Below, piece after piece: positions 28,741 to 37,497 of a DNA stretch of 64,000 nt. A program made the translations under genes and the position numbers. The notes beneath the pieces are model-generated. The model did not search any database and was not told the DNA's origin. It was given only the letters and a program-made list of their open reading frames with translations. Numbering within the stretch: position 1 is the first letter of the stretch; each line of letters opens with the position of its first letter. This DNA comes from Pseudomonas sp. MWU13-2100 (GTDB taxonomy: Bacteria > Pseudomonadota > Gammaproteobacteria > Pseudomonadales > Pseudomonadaceae): NCBI RefSeq assembly GCF_023242365.1, contig NZ_JALLIX010000004.1:124001-188000 (forward strand), written 5' to 3'.

Positions 28741-28789
28741 AGTTATGCTTAATAACTATTTCGACGTTGATCATTTCGATCAGTCAACG
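28741..28789. promoter_or_regulatory. Candidate upstream activator sites for the sigma-54 regulator
   Basis: Two dyads lie 125-190 bp upstream of the -12 element: AGTTAT-GCTTA-ATAACT (28741-28757, perfect) and CGTTGA-N13-TCAACG (28765-28789, perfect), which encloses TTGATC-ATTTC-GATCAG. The TTGATC/GATCA core resembles XylR/DmpR upstream sites. They also abut the regulator start, so they may serve autoregulation. Confidence 0.5.
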
Positions 28790-28800
28790 CGCTCAGGGGC

Positions 28801-28814
28801 ATAACAATGAACAA
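28801..28814 (+). promoter_or_regulatory. Crc/Hfq-type CA motif across the regulator start codon
   Basis: ATAACAATGAACAA spans the ATG of the sigma-54 activator, so bound Hfq/Crc would block initiation directly. Crc sites in xylR, alkS and benR messages lie in comparable positions. Confidence 0.55.
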
Positions 28815-30579
28815 TCCCCATTCGCTGTTCCCGGATCTCGCGATGCTGGAGGAGCATTTTTCTCCCCGAGGAGACAGTACCCAACTGGTCGAGGGCAACT
28901 CACCGACCCTGGCCGAGCTGACCGAGTGCCTGTTCTTCTCCCCGGTCGACGGGCGCATCTGGCTCAATGACCAGCGCATGCTGCTCTTGCACAGTTCATC
29001 CTTCGGCGCGTTACGTCGGGAGATCATTGATCGCCAGGGGCTGGAACAGACCCGTGGCCTGTTTACCCGCACCGGCTACCTGTCCGGCGCACGAGATGCC
29101 CGACTGATCCGTGAGCGCTGGCCGGACGCCGAGGCCGCGGCGATTTTCTCCGCCGGTACGCGCCTGCATACCCTAGAAGGCATGACCAAGGTCGAACCCC
29201 TGCATTTCAAGTTCGACGCCGATTCCGGCTTTTACCAGGGCGAGTTCCTCTGGCATCACTCCTGCGAAGCCGACGAACATATCGCTGCCTACGGGATCGG
29301 CCAGGACCCGGTGTGCTGGACCGAACTGGGCTATGCCATCGGTTATGTCAGCGGGCTCTTCGGGCGCCTGGTGATCTTCCGCGAAACCGAATGCCGGGGT
29401 ATGGGCCATGAAACCTGCCGCGTGGTCGGCAAGACCGCCGAGCAATGGGGCGATGTCGAGCAGGACCTGAGTTATCTCACCGCATCACCGGCCTACTCCC
29501 CTTTGAGACAGCGCCAGACCCCGGCCCCCGCGCCCCAGGATGACAACGAAGTGCCCGGCGGGCCCAAACCCATTGGCGCCAGCGCCGCCTTCAATGCCGC
29601 CACCCTCGCCTTGCAACGCGTGGCGCCGACGCCGGCAACGGTGCTGTTCAGCGGCGAATCCGGGGTCGGCAAGGAGCTGTTTGCCCGCCAGTTGCATCAG
29701 TACAGCCCACGCCATCAAGCGCCTTTCGTGGCTCTCAACTGCGCCGCAATCCCGGATAACCTGATCGAAGCGGAGCTGTTCGGCGTCGAACGTGGAGCCT
29801 ACACCGGCGCGACCCATTCGCGCCCCGGACGCTTCGAACGGGCCCATGGCGGCACCCTGTTTCTCGATGAAATCGCCAGCCTCAGCCTGCCCGGACAAGG
29901 CAAGTTGCTGCGAGCCTTGCAGGAGCGTGAGATCGAACGCGTCGGTGGCGGTCAGCCGATCAAGGTTGATGTGCGGGTGGTGGCGGCTACCAATGTCGAC
30001 CTGCGCAAAGCAGTAGCGGCCGGAGAGTTTCGCGAGGACCTGTTCTACCGCCTGAACGTCTTCCCCATCACCCTGCCGCCGCTGCGCGAGCGACGCGACG
30101 ACATCCCGTTGCTGATCAATGCGTTCCTGCGGCGCTTCTGCCTGGACTACGCGCGCAAACCCGCCGGGCTGACCATGCGTGCGCTCAAGGCGCTGCTGCG
30201 CTACGACTTCCCCGGCAACGTGCGGGAACTGCAGAACCTGGTGGAGCGCGGCCTGATCGCCAGCGAAGATGGCCAAGCCATCGACCTGGTCCACCTGTTT
30301 CGCAACGAGCCCATCCCCCGGGAGCTGTACTCTCTGGACGATAACGGCAGCTTGGCGGCCATCGACCAGAGTCCCACCGGCACACAGCCGCGCCCGGCCT
30401 TGCTGGAAACCCTGACCCGGCTGGAACAGGGTTTCTCCATCGAAGGCCTGGAGTCACGCCTGATCGACGAAGCGCTGCAACACAGCGCGGGCAATCTGGC
30501 GGCGGCGGCGCGCCTGCTGGGGTTGAGCCGGGCGCAGTTTGCCTATCGCCTGAAGAAGTACCAACAGGCATCGACCTGA
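28807..30579 (+). CDS. XylR/DmpR-family sigma-54-dependent activator
   Basis: A 590-residue regulator with an XylR_N sensor plus V4R domain (about residues 20-210), AAA+ domain (about 250-490) and Fis-type HTH (about 550-585). Against MopR with a constant +15 offset, the phenol-pocket residues H106 and W134 correspond to H121 and W149, and the zinc ligands C155, E178, C181 and C189 correspond to C170, E193, C196 and C204; all are present. Walker A is GESGVGKE; the sigma-54 contact loop is GAYTGA. It diverges from the operon at 28515-19443. A phenolic inducer such as coniferyl alcohol is inferred. No ribosome site better than AGGGG is visible. Confidence 0.92.
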   Translation: MNNPHSLFPDLAMLEEHFSPRGDSTQLVEGNSPTLAELTECLFFSPVDGRIWLNDQRMLLLHSSSFGALRREIIDRQGLEQTRGLFTRTGYLSGARDARLIRERWPDAEAAAIFSAGTRLHTLEGMTKVEPLHFKFDADSGFYQGEFLWHHSCEADEHIAAYGIGQDPVCWTELGYAIGYVSGLFGRLVIFRETECRGMGHETCRVVGKTAEQWGDVEQDLSYLTASPAYSPLRQRQTPAPAPQDDNEVPGGPKPIGASAAFNAATLALQRVAPTPATVLFSGESGVGKELFARQLHQYSPRHQAPFVALNCAAIPDNLIEAELFGVERGAYTGATHSRPGRFERAHGGTLFLDEIASLSLPGQGKLLRALQEREIERVGGGQPIKVDVRVVAATNVDLRKAVAAGEFREDLFYRLNVFPITLPPLRERRDDIPLLINAFLRRFCLDYARKPAGLTMRALKALLRYDFPGNVRELQNLVERGLIASEDGQAIDLVHLFRNEPIPRELYSLDDNGSLAAIDQSPTGTQPRPALLETLTRLEQGFSIEGLESRLIDEALQHSAGNLAAAARLLGLSRAQFAYRLKKYQQAST

Positions 30580-30685
30580 CTCAGGCCCGCGCCTCTAGAC
30601 TCAACCACCCGAAGTTGCCTCAGCTCGCGCCGGAACCGGCCAATTGATAGTCCTGTGCCGGGCCTGGAAGGCAAGTGTGGATAAG

Positions 30686-30729
30686 CTTTATTTAATAAAG
30701 TATTTTTGCGACAAAGATAATCGATTATC
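30686..30729. promoter_or_regulatory. Two palindromes upstream of the TetR gene
   Basis: CTTTATT-T-AATAAAG (30686-30700) and GATAATCGATTATC (30716-30729) are both perfect. They lie 40-83 bp before the TetR start in an AT-rich promoter segment and are likely autoregulatory operators. The rest of 30580-30768 shows nothing else. Confidence 0.5.
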
Positions 30730-30768
30730 CTGCAGGCTTTCTTACCTGCCTATCCAGAAGGACCTCCC

Positions 30769-31380
30769 GTGACTGGACTGCGTGAACGCCAAAAAGCCCT
30801 ACGCCGCCAGGCCATCAGCAAGGCGGCAGTGGAGCTGTTCGAGCGCCAGGGTTTCCAGAACACCACCATCGAACAGATCGCCAACCAGGCCGGGGTCTCG
30901 GCACCCACGGTGTTCAAGTACTTCGGCAACAAGCAGGAAATCATCCTCGAAATCCTCCACGCCGCCGACCAGCGTGCCCTCAAGGACACCCGCAGCCAGA
31001 TCCCCGAAATGGATGATCCGGTCGACACGTTGTGCTACCTGGAACAGCTCTTGACCCGCTACGCCCTGGAAGTCATGCATCCCAGCCTCTGGCGTGAACT
31101 GCTGCCTTTGATCCTGTTTGGTGGTGACAACGAACTGCCCGCGGGCTACCGCGCCATGAACGATGCGTTGCGCGCGGAAATCAGCGGCCTGCTCAGGGAC
31201 CTGCAACAGGCCGGCAAGCTGCGCGCCGACCTCAACGTCGAGACAGCCGCGTTCCTGCTCAATGACTATGCGCACCTTCAGTTGCTGCGCCTGGTCAACC
31301 AGGCGCAGCCGGACCTGGAGTCCCACTCCAGCCAGGTACGGCGCATTACCGCCCTGCTGTTCCAGGGCATGCATGCCTGA
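30769..31380 (+). CDS. TetR-family transcriptional regulator
   Basis: A 203-residue repressor. The N-terminal HTH (RRQAISKAAVELFERQGFQN, TTIEQIANQAGVSAPTVFKY, FGNKQEIILEI) is standard. The ligand-binding C-terminal half has no recognised specificity. The start is GTG with AAGGA 6 nt upstream. It is convergent with the PotF-like gene and next to a NylB-like hydrolase/barrel/binding-protein set, which it may control. The two palindromes just upstream suggest self-control. Confidence 0.85.
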   Translation: MTGLRERQKALRRQAISKAAVELFERQGFQNTTIEQIANQAGVSAPTVFKYFGNKQEIILEILHAADQRALKDTRSQIPEMDDPVDTLCYLEQLLTRYALEVMHPSLWRELLPLILFGGDNELPAGYRAMNDALRAEISGLLRDLQQAGKLRADLNVETAAFLLNDYAHLQLLRLVNQAQPDLESHSSQVRRITALLFQGMHA

Positions 31381-31396
31381 GCGGCAGCCGCGTTGA

Positions 31397-32500
31397 TCAG
31401 CGATTGGTCTTGATGTTTGTCCAGGTACGGGTGCGAATCCGTTCCATGGCTGCCGGCATGGGTTGCAGGGCGAACAGCGTTTTGCGCGCCGCGTCCGGAA
31501 CATACATATTGGGGTTGTTACGGATGTCGGCATTCACCAACGTGGTAGCGTCCTTGTTCGGGTTGGGGTAACCGATCTTGTTGCTGATCCGGGCGATCAC
31601 ATCCGGTCGCAGGATGTAGTTGATGAACTCATAGGCCTCCTTGGCATTCGGTGCGTTGGCCGGCACCACCATCACATCCGACCACATCGGCGCACCTTCC
31701 TTGGGTAACGCCATCTCGACCTTGACGCCCTTGCCGGCGGCATCGGCCAGTTGCTTGGCCAACGCCACGCCACCCGACCAGCCCACCGCAACGCAGATAT
31801 CGCCGTTGGCCAGGTCCATGCCATAGCGCGACGAGTTGAAGTAGGTGATGTAAGGACGAATTTTCATCATCGCCGCCTGAGCCTGCGGATAGTCCTCACG
31901 TTTCTGGCTGTTGGGATCGAGGCCCTTGTAGTGCAAGGCGATGGGCACGATCTCGTTGGCCGCGTCGAGAAAGCCGACGCCGCAACCGGCCAGCTTGGCG
32001 AGATTCTCTGCCTTGAAGATCATGTCCCAGCTGTTCATCTGCACATTGGCACCCAAGGCCTGCCGGACCTTGTCGACGTTGTAGCCGATCAGGGTGGTGC
32101 CCCATAGGTATGGCGCCGCGTAGCGATTGCCGGTGTCGCCTACCGCCTCCAGGGACTTCATGAACTCGGGGTCCAGGTGCTGCCAGTTGGGCAGTTGGCT
32201 GCGGTCCAGAGGTTGGATGGCACCGGCCTCGATCAAGTGGCTGATATTCGAGCTGCTCGGGTACACCACGTCATACCCGGAATTGCCGGTCAGAAGCTTG
32301 GACTCCAGGGTCTCGACACTGTCGAAAACATCGTAGATCGGACGGATACCGGTTTCCTCCTGAAAACTCTTCAGAATCTCCGGCGGCAGGTACTCGATCC
32401 AGTTGTAGATCCGGACCGTCCGCTCTTCAGCCAGACACAAACCACTGGCCAGCAACGAAACGACAGCACCCAGCAAGGTGTTACGCAAAAGACGGTTCAT
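31397..32500 (-). CDS. PotF/SpuD-like periplasmic polyamine-binding protein (orphan)
   Basis: A 367-residue periplasmic solute-binding protein with a signal peptide (LRNTLLGAVVSLLASGLCLA). The mature N-terminus RTVRIYNWIEYLPPEILKSF, the DSVETLESKLLTGNSGYDVV segment, and WGTTLIGYNVDKV are those of PotF, SpuD and SpuE. The start is ATG 32500 with GGAG upstream. No permease or ATPase of the potFGHI type adjoins it, so it must work with a transporter elsewhere or act as a sensor. It follows an outer-membrane barrel and a NylB-like hydrolase on the same strand, 39 nt after the barrel stop. Confidence 0.85.
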   Translation of the reverse strand: MNRLLRNTLLGAVVSLLASGLCLAEERTVRIYNWIEYLPPEILKSFQEETGIRPIYDVFDSVETLESKLLTGNSGYDVVYPSSSNISHLIEAGAIQPLDRSQLPNWQHLDPEFMKSLEAVGDTGNRYAAPYLWGTTLIGYNVDKVRQALGANVQMNSWDMIFKAENLAKLAGCGVGFLDAANEIVPIALHYKGLDPNSQKREDYPQAQAAMMKIRPYITYFNSSRYGMDLANGDICVAVGWSGGVALAKQLADAAGKGVKVEMALPKEGAPMWSDVMVVPANAPNAKEAYEFINYILRPDVIARISNKIGYPNPNKDATTLVNADIRNNPNMYVPDAARKTLFALQPMPAAMERIRTRTWTNIKTNR

Positions 32501-32539
32501 GATGAAACACTCCAGCGCGGCCGCGAAGGCTCGCGGCAC

Positions 32540-33877
32540 TTAGTAGCGGTAGGTGAAATACAGTTCCAGCGCGCTGAATTTCTGATCGTCGCCGAACACT
32601 TGCCTGGCTGCCGCCAGCGGCTTGACCCAGTTATAGGACAGCGAGGTGGACAATGACTTCGAAGTGGCCCAATCCAGGAAGATGACACTCTCGTCGGCAA
32701 ACCGCCGATCATTGACCGCTGCGCCCTGGTAGTTTTTTTCATCCAACCAGAACTGGTAGTGAATCGCACCCAGGGTCAGGGTTTCGTTGAGATGGGTCTT
32801 GAGCGAAAACTGTTGAACATTTTCGTTACTATTGAACAGCAGGTAGTTGCCGACCACATCGCCAATCAACCAGGTGCTCCAGTCGACGAAGCCCTTGCTC
32901 AGCGGATCCCAGGCCTTCTGCCGATTATCGGTGAGGTTGTCGTCGCCGGAGAAACTCGCATAGCGATAGCCGATGACCGGGGTCAGTGGCAAGGTATTGA
33001 AAGCGTAATCCGCCTGGCCATACCAGGCATTGGCATCATAATCGACGCCCTCGCCACTCCCCCGTTCCAGGGCATATTCGCCATTCAGGGTCAGGTTCGC
33101 TATGCCCGGCACCTTGGCATTCAGCGCCCTGAGGTTGTACACCAGCATCCCGTCCCGGCGTTGAGGCAGGGTGCTGCCCTTGGGGCCCAGCGCATTGACC
33201 TTCATCGCCATGGCCCCCAGCGTCACCTGATCGTCGAGGTTGTAATCCAGGTTGACGCCCGTCATGCGAAAGTCCCCCAGGTCGGCATCGGTACGCAAGG
33301 TGAAGGCCTGGGCCTTCACGGCCGCATGCTCCCAGGCCAGGATCGCCGAATCCCTGAAAGCCGTTCTCGGGGCAAGCCAATAAGCACCATCCTTTTTCTG
33401 GTCGAGGTTGCCGTCCATGACGATGAAGCCGGTGCCGATCAGGTAGTTCTGCCGACCAGCAGTCAAGGTCCACTCGCCGCTGCGAAATCCACCGTAGAGC
33501 TCTTCTGTTGCCACCTTACCGTCGGAACTACGGGTGAAACCACCGGCATCACCATCGCCCAAGGTCTTCGCCGCCACCAGCGAGCCACCGCCCAGCAGGC
33601 TGAAGTCCGGCTGCACGGCATACTCCAGCTTGACCCCGGGTTTTACGTAGAACTCCTGCCAGTCAACGCTGCTGCCGTCCCTCCGACCATTGCGGATATC
33701 AACCCGGCCGCGACCGAAGTTGACATTGCGGGTGAACAGCGTAGCCCCGCCCGCCGTGAGGTTGACCTCACCCTTGAGGTCACCATCCTCGAAGGTGTAG
33801 CCCGCCAGCGCCGCCTGGGTAGCCAAGGGTAACCCGACTGCCAATAGCGTTCGGGTAAAACGCATCATGGGAAACAT
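32540..33877 (-). CDS. Outer-membrane beta-barrel porin-like protein
   Basis: A 445-residue exported protein with a signal peptide (RTLLAVGLPLATQAALA), many alternating beta strands and a C-terminal aromatic residue (ELYFTYRY). Segments such as TFEDGDLKGEVNLTAGGATL suggest a substrate-specific porin. I cannot name the family confidently. It resembles outer-membrane proteins found with catabolic hydrolases. The start is ATG 33877 with AGGAGC upstream; ATG 33868 is possible. A clear CA motif (33897-33907) precedes it. It is probably co-transcribed with the NylB-like and PotF-like genes. Confidence 0.75.
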   Translation of the reverse strand: MFPMMRFTRTLLAVGLPLATQAALAGYTFEDGDLKGEVNLTAGGATLFTRNVNFGRGRVDIRNGRRDGSSVDWQEFYVKPGVKLEYAVQPDFSLLGGGSLVAAKTLGDGDAGGFTRSSDGKVATEELYGGFRSGEWTLTAGRQNYLIGTGFIVMDGNLDQKKDGAYWLAPRTAFRDSAILAWEHAAVKAQAFTLRTDADLGDFRMTGVNLDYNLDDQVTLGAMAMKVNALGPKGSTLPQRRDGMLVYNLRALNAKVPGIANLTLNGEYALERGSGEGVDYDANAWYGQADYAFNTLPLTPVIGYRYASFSGDDNLTDNRQKAWDPLSKGFVDWSTWLIGDVVGNYLLFNSNENVQQFSLKTHLNETLTLGAIHYQFWLDEKNYQGAAVNDRRFADESVIFLDWATSKSLSTSLSYNWVKPLAAARQVFGDDQKFSALELYFTYRY

Positions 33878-33896
33878 AGTGAAGCTCCTGTGTGAT

Positions 33897-33907
33897 TTAT
33901 TGTTGTT
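33897..33907 (-). promoter_or_regulatory. Crc/Hfq-type CA motif before the porin-like gene
   Basis: The mRNA has AACAACAATAA about 10 nt 5' of the AGGAGC ribosome site. Confidence 0.55.
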
Positions 33908-33922
33908 ACAGGGCAGATGAAC

Positions 33923-33957
33923 GGCGGCGCAGTACGCCGCCAAGACCCCTTCGGGTC
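33923..33957. repeat. Tandem hairpins between the NylB-like and porin-like genes
   Basis: GGCGGCG-CAGTA-CGCCGCC (33923-33941) and GACCC-CTTC-GGGTC (33944-33957) are perfect adjacent stem-loops in the 119-nt gap. Neither is followed by a U-tract. They may stabilise or process the mRNA, or attenuate it. Confidence 0.5.
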
Positions 33958-33996
33958 GGATGAATCGACAGGCAAGGTTGTTGTTTTAAGGGAACT

Positions 33997-35259
33997 TCAA
34001 CGACTCAGATGAGTGGCGATGGCGCGCAGCATGCGCACGCTGTCAGCATCGAATGGACTGACGGCATCGACCAGCGATGACTGCTTGACGATCACCACGC
34101 CGGAGCACTTGTCGACGAACAGGTATTGGCCATGAATCCCGCCCGCCATAAGCGCCTGGCTGTGGTCGTTGAAGACGTACCACTGGCTGCGATAGGAAGC
34201 CCCGGGTGTCCACTGGGAGAAGTCCGGGTCCGCAGCGTAGAGCGCGGGATCGGAGCCGGCGGCAATGCGCGCGACGGTCTCGCTCGACAGCAACTGCAAG
34301 CCGTCGTGGCGGCCATCGTTGGCCAGGAGGCGACCGAAACGGGCCATATCCCGCAGGGTGGCGCTGAAACCGGCACCGGCAACACTGCGCCCCCAGGGGT
34401 CGGCCATGAAGTAGCCGTCGCGCTCACAACCCAACTGGCTCCAGATCTCTTGCAGCAACTGGTCGCAGGCCTTGCCCGAGGCACGTTCCATGACCCAGGC
34501 CAAGGCTTCGGTAGTGGCGGTCACATAGTGGAAAAAGCCACCATGCTCACCGCGCTTCTGCAGGGACGGCAGGTACTGGTATAGCGACTCGAACCGGGCA
34601 TACCGTGCCGGTGCCGGCTGGAACCCGCAGGCGTAGCCGTACTGCGAACTCTCGGAGTCGGGATCGTCATAGACCTCGCTGTAGTCGATGCCCACGGCCA
34701 TGTCGAAGAGCTGCCGCACGCTGGCATCGGCAAACGCGCTGCCCTGCATCTCCGGCACGTAATGCACCGCGGGCAATGCCGGGTCGAGGAGTCCCTCGCA
34801 GACCAATTGCTCGCCCAGGGCGCCAATCAGCGACTTGGTGACCGAGAACATGACGTGCCGGTCCTGCGGTTGCTGGCCGTTGAAGTACCGCTCGAACAAC
34901 ACCGTGTCGCCCTGCATGACCAGGAAAGCATCGGTGTGACTGGCCACCAGGTGATCAATAACGCTGACGCCCAGACCGCATTCGCTGGCGAAATGCAGCT
35001 CATCCAGCGCCAGCGGCGCCTCCTTCAACACACTGGCCGGACCTGTACCGGCCTGCACGTCGACGGACGGACGCAGGCGTGCCAGGTTGCGAAAACCCCA
35101 CTGGTTGAATGGCGGATGCATCCAGTTGGACCAGGTGACACGGCGTTCTGGTTCGGCCGGAAAGCCTTGCATGAGTGACGGCGCGATACGCTCACCGGCT
35201 GAAGACTCATTGGTCTCGACATAAAGACCGGCCAGCAAAGGCAGGTGGTTCTGACTCAT
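33997..35259 (-). CDS. NylB-like serine hydrolase (beta-lactamase fold)
   Basis: A 420-residue protein of the class C beta-lactamase/penicillin-recognising fold. The nucleophile motif is SVTK (S-x-x-K) in MFSVTKSLIGALG. The DMAVGIDYSEVYDDPDSE, GEHGGFFHYVTATTEALAW, FSATLRDMARFGRLLANDGR, YRSQWYVF and GIHGQYLFVD segments match 6-aminohexanoate-dimer hydrolase (NylB)-like enzymes rather than true beta-lactamases. No signal peptide is seen, so it is cytoplasmic. It would cleave an amide or ester. It heads the group with the barrel and the polyamine-binding protein, which suggests a feruloyl-polyamine type substrate (inference). Confidence 0.8.
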   Translation of the reverse strand: MSQNHLPLLAGLYVETNESSAGERIAPSLMQGFPAEPERRVTWSNWMHPPFNQWGFRNLARLRPSVDVQAGTGPASVLKEAPLALDELHFASECGLGVSVIDHLVASHTDAFLVMQGDTVLFERYFNGQQPQDRHVMFSVTKSLIGALGEQLVCEGLLDPALPAVHYVPEMQGSAFADASVRQLFDMAVGIDYSEVYDDPDSESSQYGYACGFQPAPARYARFESLYQYLPSLQKRGEHGGFFHYVTATTEALAWVMERASGKACDQLLQEIWSQLGCERDGYFMADPWGRSVAGAGFSATLRDMARFGRLLANDGRHDGLQLLSSETVARIAAGSDPALYAADPDFSQWTPGASYRSQWYVFNDHSQALMAGGIHGQYLFVDKCSGVVIVKQSSLVDAVSPFDADSVRMLRAIATHLSR

Positions 35260-35400
35260 CGGGTTGACCCTGGAAATGACTCTGCGTGAGAGCAGATGCA
35301 GGCAAATAATTAACCGAGACTATTTGTTTAGTCAATAAAATATTTAATAAGATCAATTAAAGTCTCGACACCGCGCGGCGCAGATACTCATCAAATGATT

Positions 35401-35478
35401 TAATGGATCCACTAAAAATAAAAATGGCATTTTTTATTTGACTTGATCGTTAAAAACAAACCTAATGGATCCACTAAA
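35401..35478 (+). promoter_or_regulatory. vanAB promoter with two VanR-type operators
   Basis: The 16-bp sequence TAATGGATCCACTAAA occurs twice (35401-35416 and 35463-35478). Its TGGATCCA core matches the Caulobacter VanR operator ATTGGATCCAAT. Between them lie a -35 TTGACT (35438-35443) and, 17 bp on, a -10 CCTAAT (35461-35466) that the second operator overlaps. Binding there would block RNA polymerase. A perfect AAAAATG-G-CATTTTT dyad (35420-35434) lies between the sites. Confidence 0.75.
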
Positions 35479-35490
35479 GACAAAAAAAAC
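35476..35490 (+). promoter_or_regulatory. Crc/Hfq-type CA motif before vanA
   Basis: AAAGACAAAAAAAAC stands immediately 5' of the GGGAG ribosome site in a predicted leader of only about 30 nt. Confidence 0.5.
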
Positions 35491-35503
35491 TGGGAGAATC
35501 GCC

Positions 35504-36547
35504 ATGTATCTCAAGAACACCTGGTACGTCGCCTGTACGCCTGATGAGCTCGACAAGCCCCTGGGCCGTCAGATCTGTGGTGAAAAGATGGTTTTCTACC
35601 GTGGGCATGAAGGCCAGGTGTCGGCCGTCGAGGACTTCTGCCCCCATCGCGGCGCTCCGCTGTCACTGGGATACGTCGAAAACGGCAATCTGGTGTGCGG
35701 CTATCACGGCCTGGTCATGGGTTGCGATGGCAAGACCGTGGCAATGCCGGGGCAGCGAGTCCGGGGGTTCCCCTGCAACAAGACCTTCCGCGTGGTCGAG
35801 CGCTATGGATTTGTCTGGGTCTGGCCCGGCGATCAGGAACAGGCCGACGCAGCGCTGATCCCTCATCTGGAATGGGCAATCAGCGATCAGTGGGCCTATG
35901 GCGGAGGCCTGTTTCATATCCAGTGCGACTACCGCCTGATGATCGACAACCTGATGGACCTGACCCACGAAACTTACGTGCATGCATCCAGCATCGGCCA
36001 GAAGGAAATCGATGAGGTCGCGCCGATCACGACGGTCGAGGGCGACGAGGTGATCACCGCCCGCCACATGGAAAACATCATGGCACCGCCCTTCTGGCGC
36101 ATGGCTCTGCGCGGTAACAATCTGGCCGACGATGTGCCGGTGGACCGTTGGCAGATCTGCCGCTTCAACCCGCCCAGTCATGTGCTGATAGAGGTCGGTG
36201 TGGCCCATGCGGGCAAAGGCGGTTATCACGCCGATCCGCAGTTCAAGGCGTCGAGTATCGTCGTCGACTTCATCACCCCGCAAACAGAGACTTCGATCTG
36301 GTACTTCTGGGGGATGGCGCGCCACTTCAACCCGCTGGACCAAGCCCTGACCGCGAGCATCCGCGAGGGCCAGGGGAAGATTTTCAGCGAAGACCTGGAG
36401 ATGCTCGAGCGCCAGCAGCAGAACCTGCTCGACCATCCTCTGCGCAACCTGCTCAAGCTCAATATCGACGCTGGCGGCGTACAGTCGCGCCGGGTCCTGG
36501 AGCGTCTGATCGCTCGGGAACGCGCCCCACGGGAGTCGCTGGCATGA
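35504..36547 (+). CDS. vanA: Vanillate O-demethylase, Rieske oxygenase subunit
   Basis: Demethylates vanillate to protocatechuate and formaldehyde using O2 and electrons from VanB. The 347-residue protein has the Rieske [2Fe-2S] ligands C47, H49, C65 and H68 (CPH ... CGYH) and the mononuclear-iron motif in [15 protein letters not shown]. The start is ATG 35504 (GGGAG 7-8 nt upstream); the frame extends to 35465 inside the operator region and is not used. The stop overlaps the vanB ATG (ATGA). Control by a VanR-type repressor is indicated by the two operators. Confidence 0.95.
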   Translation: MYLKNTWYVACTPDELDKPLGRQICGEKMVFYRGHEGQVSAVEDFCPHRGAPLSLGYVENGNLVCGYHGLVMGCDGKTVAMPGQRVRGFPCNKTFRVVERYGFVWVWPGDQEQADAALIPHLEWAISDQWAYGGGLFHIQCDYRLMIDNLMDLTHETYVHASSIGQKEIDEVAPITTVEGDEVITARHMENIMAPPFWRMALRGNNLADDVPVDRWQICRFNPPSHVLIEVGVAHAGKGGYHADPQFKASSIVVDFITPQTETSIWYFWGMARHFNPLDQALTASIREGQGKIFSEDLEMLERQQQNLLDHPLRNLLKLNIDAGGVQSRRVLERLIARERAPRESLA

Positions 36548-37494
36548 TCGAGGTGCGGGTGGTCTCGCGCCACAACGAAGCCCTGGACATCTGCAGCTAC
36601 GAGCTGGCCAGCGTCGATGAACAAGCCTTGCCGGCTTTCAGTGCCGGCGCCCATATCGACGTGCACCTGCCCGGCGGCCTGGTCCGGCAATACTCCCTGT
36701 GCAACCATCCCGAAGAACGCCACCGCTACCTGATCGGCGTGCTCAAGGACCCAAGCTCCCGGGGCGGTTCACGGGTCATGCACGAGCAGATCGAGCCGGG
36801 CACTCAGCTGTCGATCAGCGAACCGCGCAATCTCTTTCCGTTGGTCCATGAGGCCAGGCGCAGCCTGCTGTTCGCCGGTGGGATCGGCATTACCCCGATC
36901 CTCTGCATGGCCGAACGCCTGGCGCACAGCGGCGCGGATTTCGAACTGCATTACTGTGCCCGTTCCCGGGACCGCGCGGCCTTTGTCGAACGTTTGCAAC
37001 ACGCGCCATTTGCCGAGCGGGTGTTCCTGCATTTCGATCAGGAACCCGAGACTGCACTGGATGCGGCCAAGGTCCTGGCCACGCCTGAACACGACACTCA
37101 TGTGTATGTGTGTGGCCCCGGTGGCTTTATGCAGCACGTGTTGGACACGGCCAAGGTCGCCGGCTGGCAGGAGCCATGCCTGCATCGCGAGTACTTTGCC
37201 GCCGCCCCCATCGACACCGGCGCCGACGGTCGTTTCTCGATCAAGCTCGCCAGCAGCGGCCAGCTCTTCGAAGTACCGGCCGACAAGAGCGTGGTACAGG
37301 TGCTGCAGGACAACGGCATCGAGATCGCCATTTCCTGCGAACAGGGCATCTGTGGCACTTGCCTGACGCGAGTCCTGGAGGGCGTGCCGGAACATCGCGA
37401 CCTGTTCCTCACCGAGGATGAACAAGCCGCCAACGACCAGTTCACCCCTTGCTGCTCGCGCTCGAAAACACCGCTGCTGGTGCTCGATCTCTAG
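36544..37494 (+). CDS. vanB: Vanillate O-demethylase, reductase subunit
   Basis: Transfers electrons from NAD(P)H to VanA. The 316-residue protein has an FMN/NAD-binding ferredoxin-reductase region (RQYSLCN flavin motif; [18 protein letters not shown] nucleotide site) followed by a C-terminal plant-type [2Fe-2S] ferredoxin with cysteines in [10 protein letters not shown] and TPCC. The ATG overlaps the vanA stop, so translation is coupled. Its stop is only 3 bp from the stop of the convergent phosphodiesterase gene. Confidence 0.95.
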   Translation: MIEVRVVSRHNEALDICSYELASVDEQALPAFSAGAHIDVHLPGGLVRQYSLCNHPEERHRYLIGVLKDPSSRGGSRVMHEQIEPGTQLSISEPRNLFPLVHEARRSLLFAGGIGITPILCMAERLAHSGADFELHYCARSRDRAAFVERLQHAPFAERVFLHFDQEPETALDAAKVLATPEHDTHVYVCGPGGFMQHVLDTAKVAGWQEPCLHREYFAAAPIDTGADGRFSIKLASSGQLFEVPADKSVVQVLQDNGIEIAISCEQGICGTCLTRVLEGVPEHRDLFLTEDEQAANDQFTPCCSRSKTPLLVLDL

Positions 37495-37497
37495 TGA

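Noticed and set aside
33997..35259. Beta-lactamase (antibiotic resistance) gene
   Set aside because: The SVTK motif is present, but there is no signal peptide, and the surrounding segments fit NylB-like hydrolases rather than AmpC.
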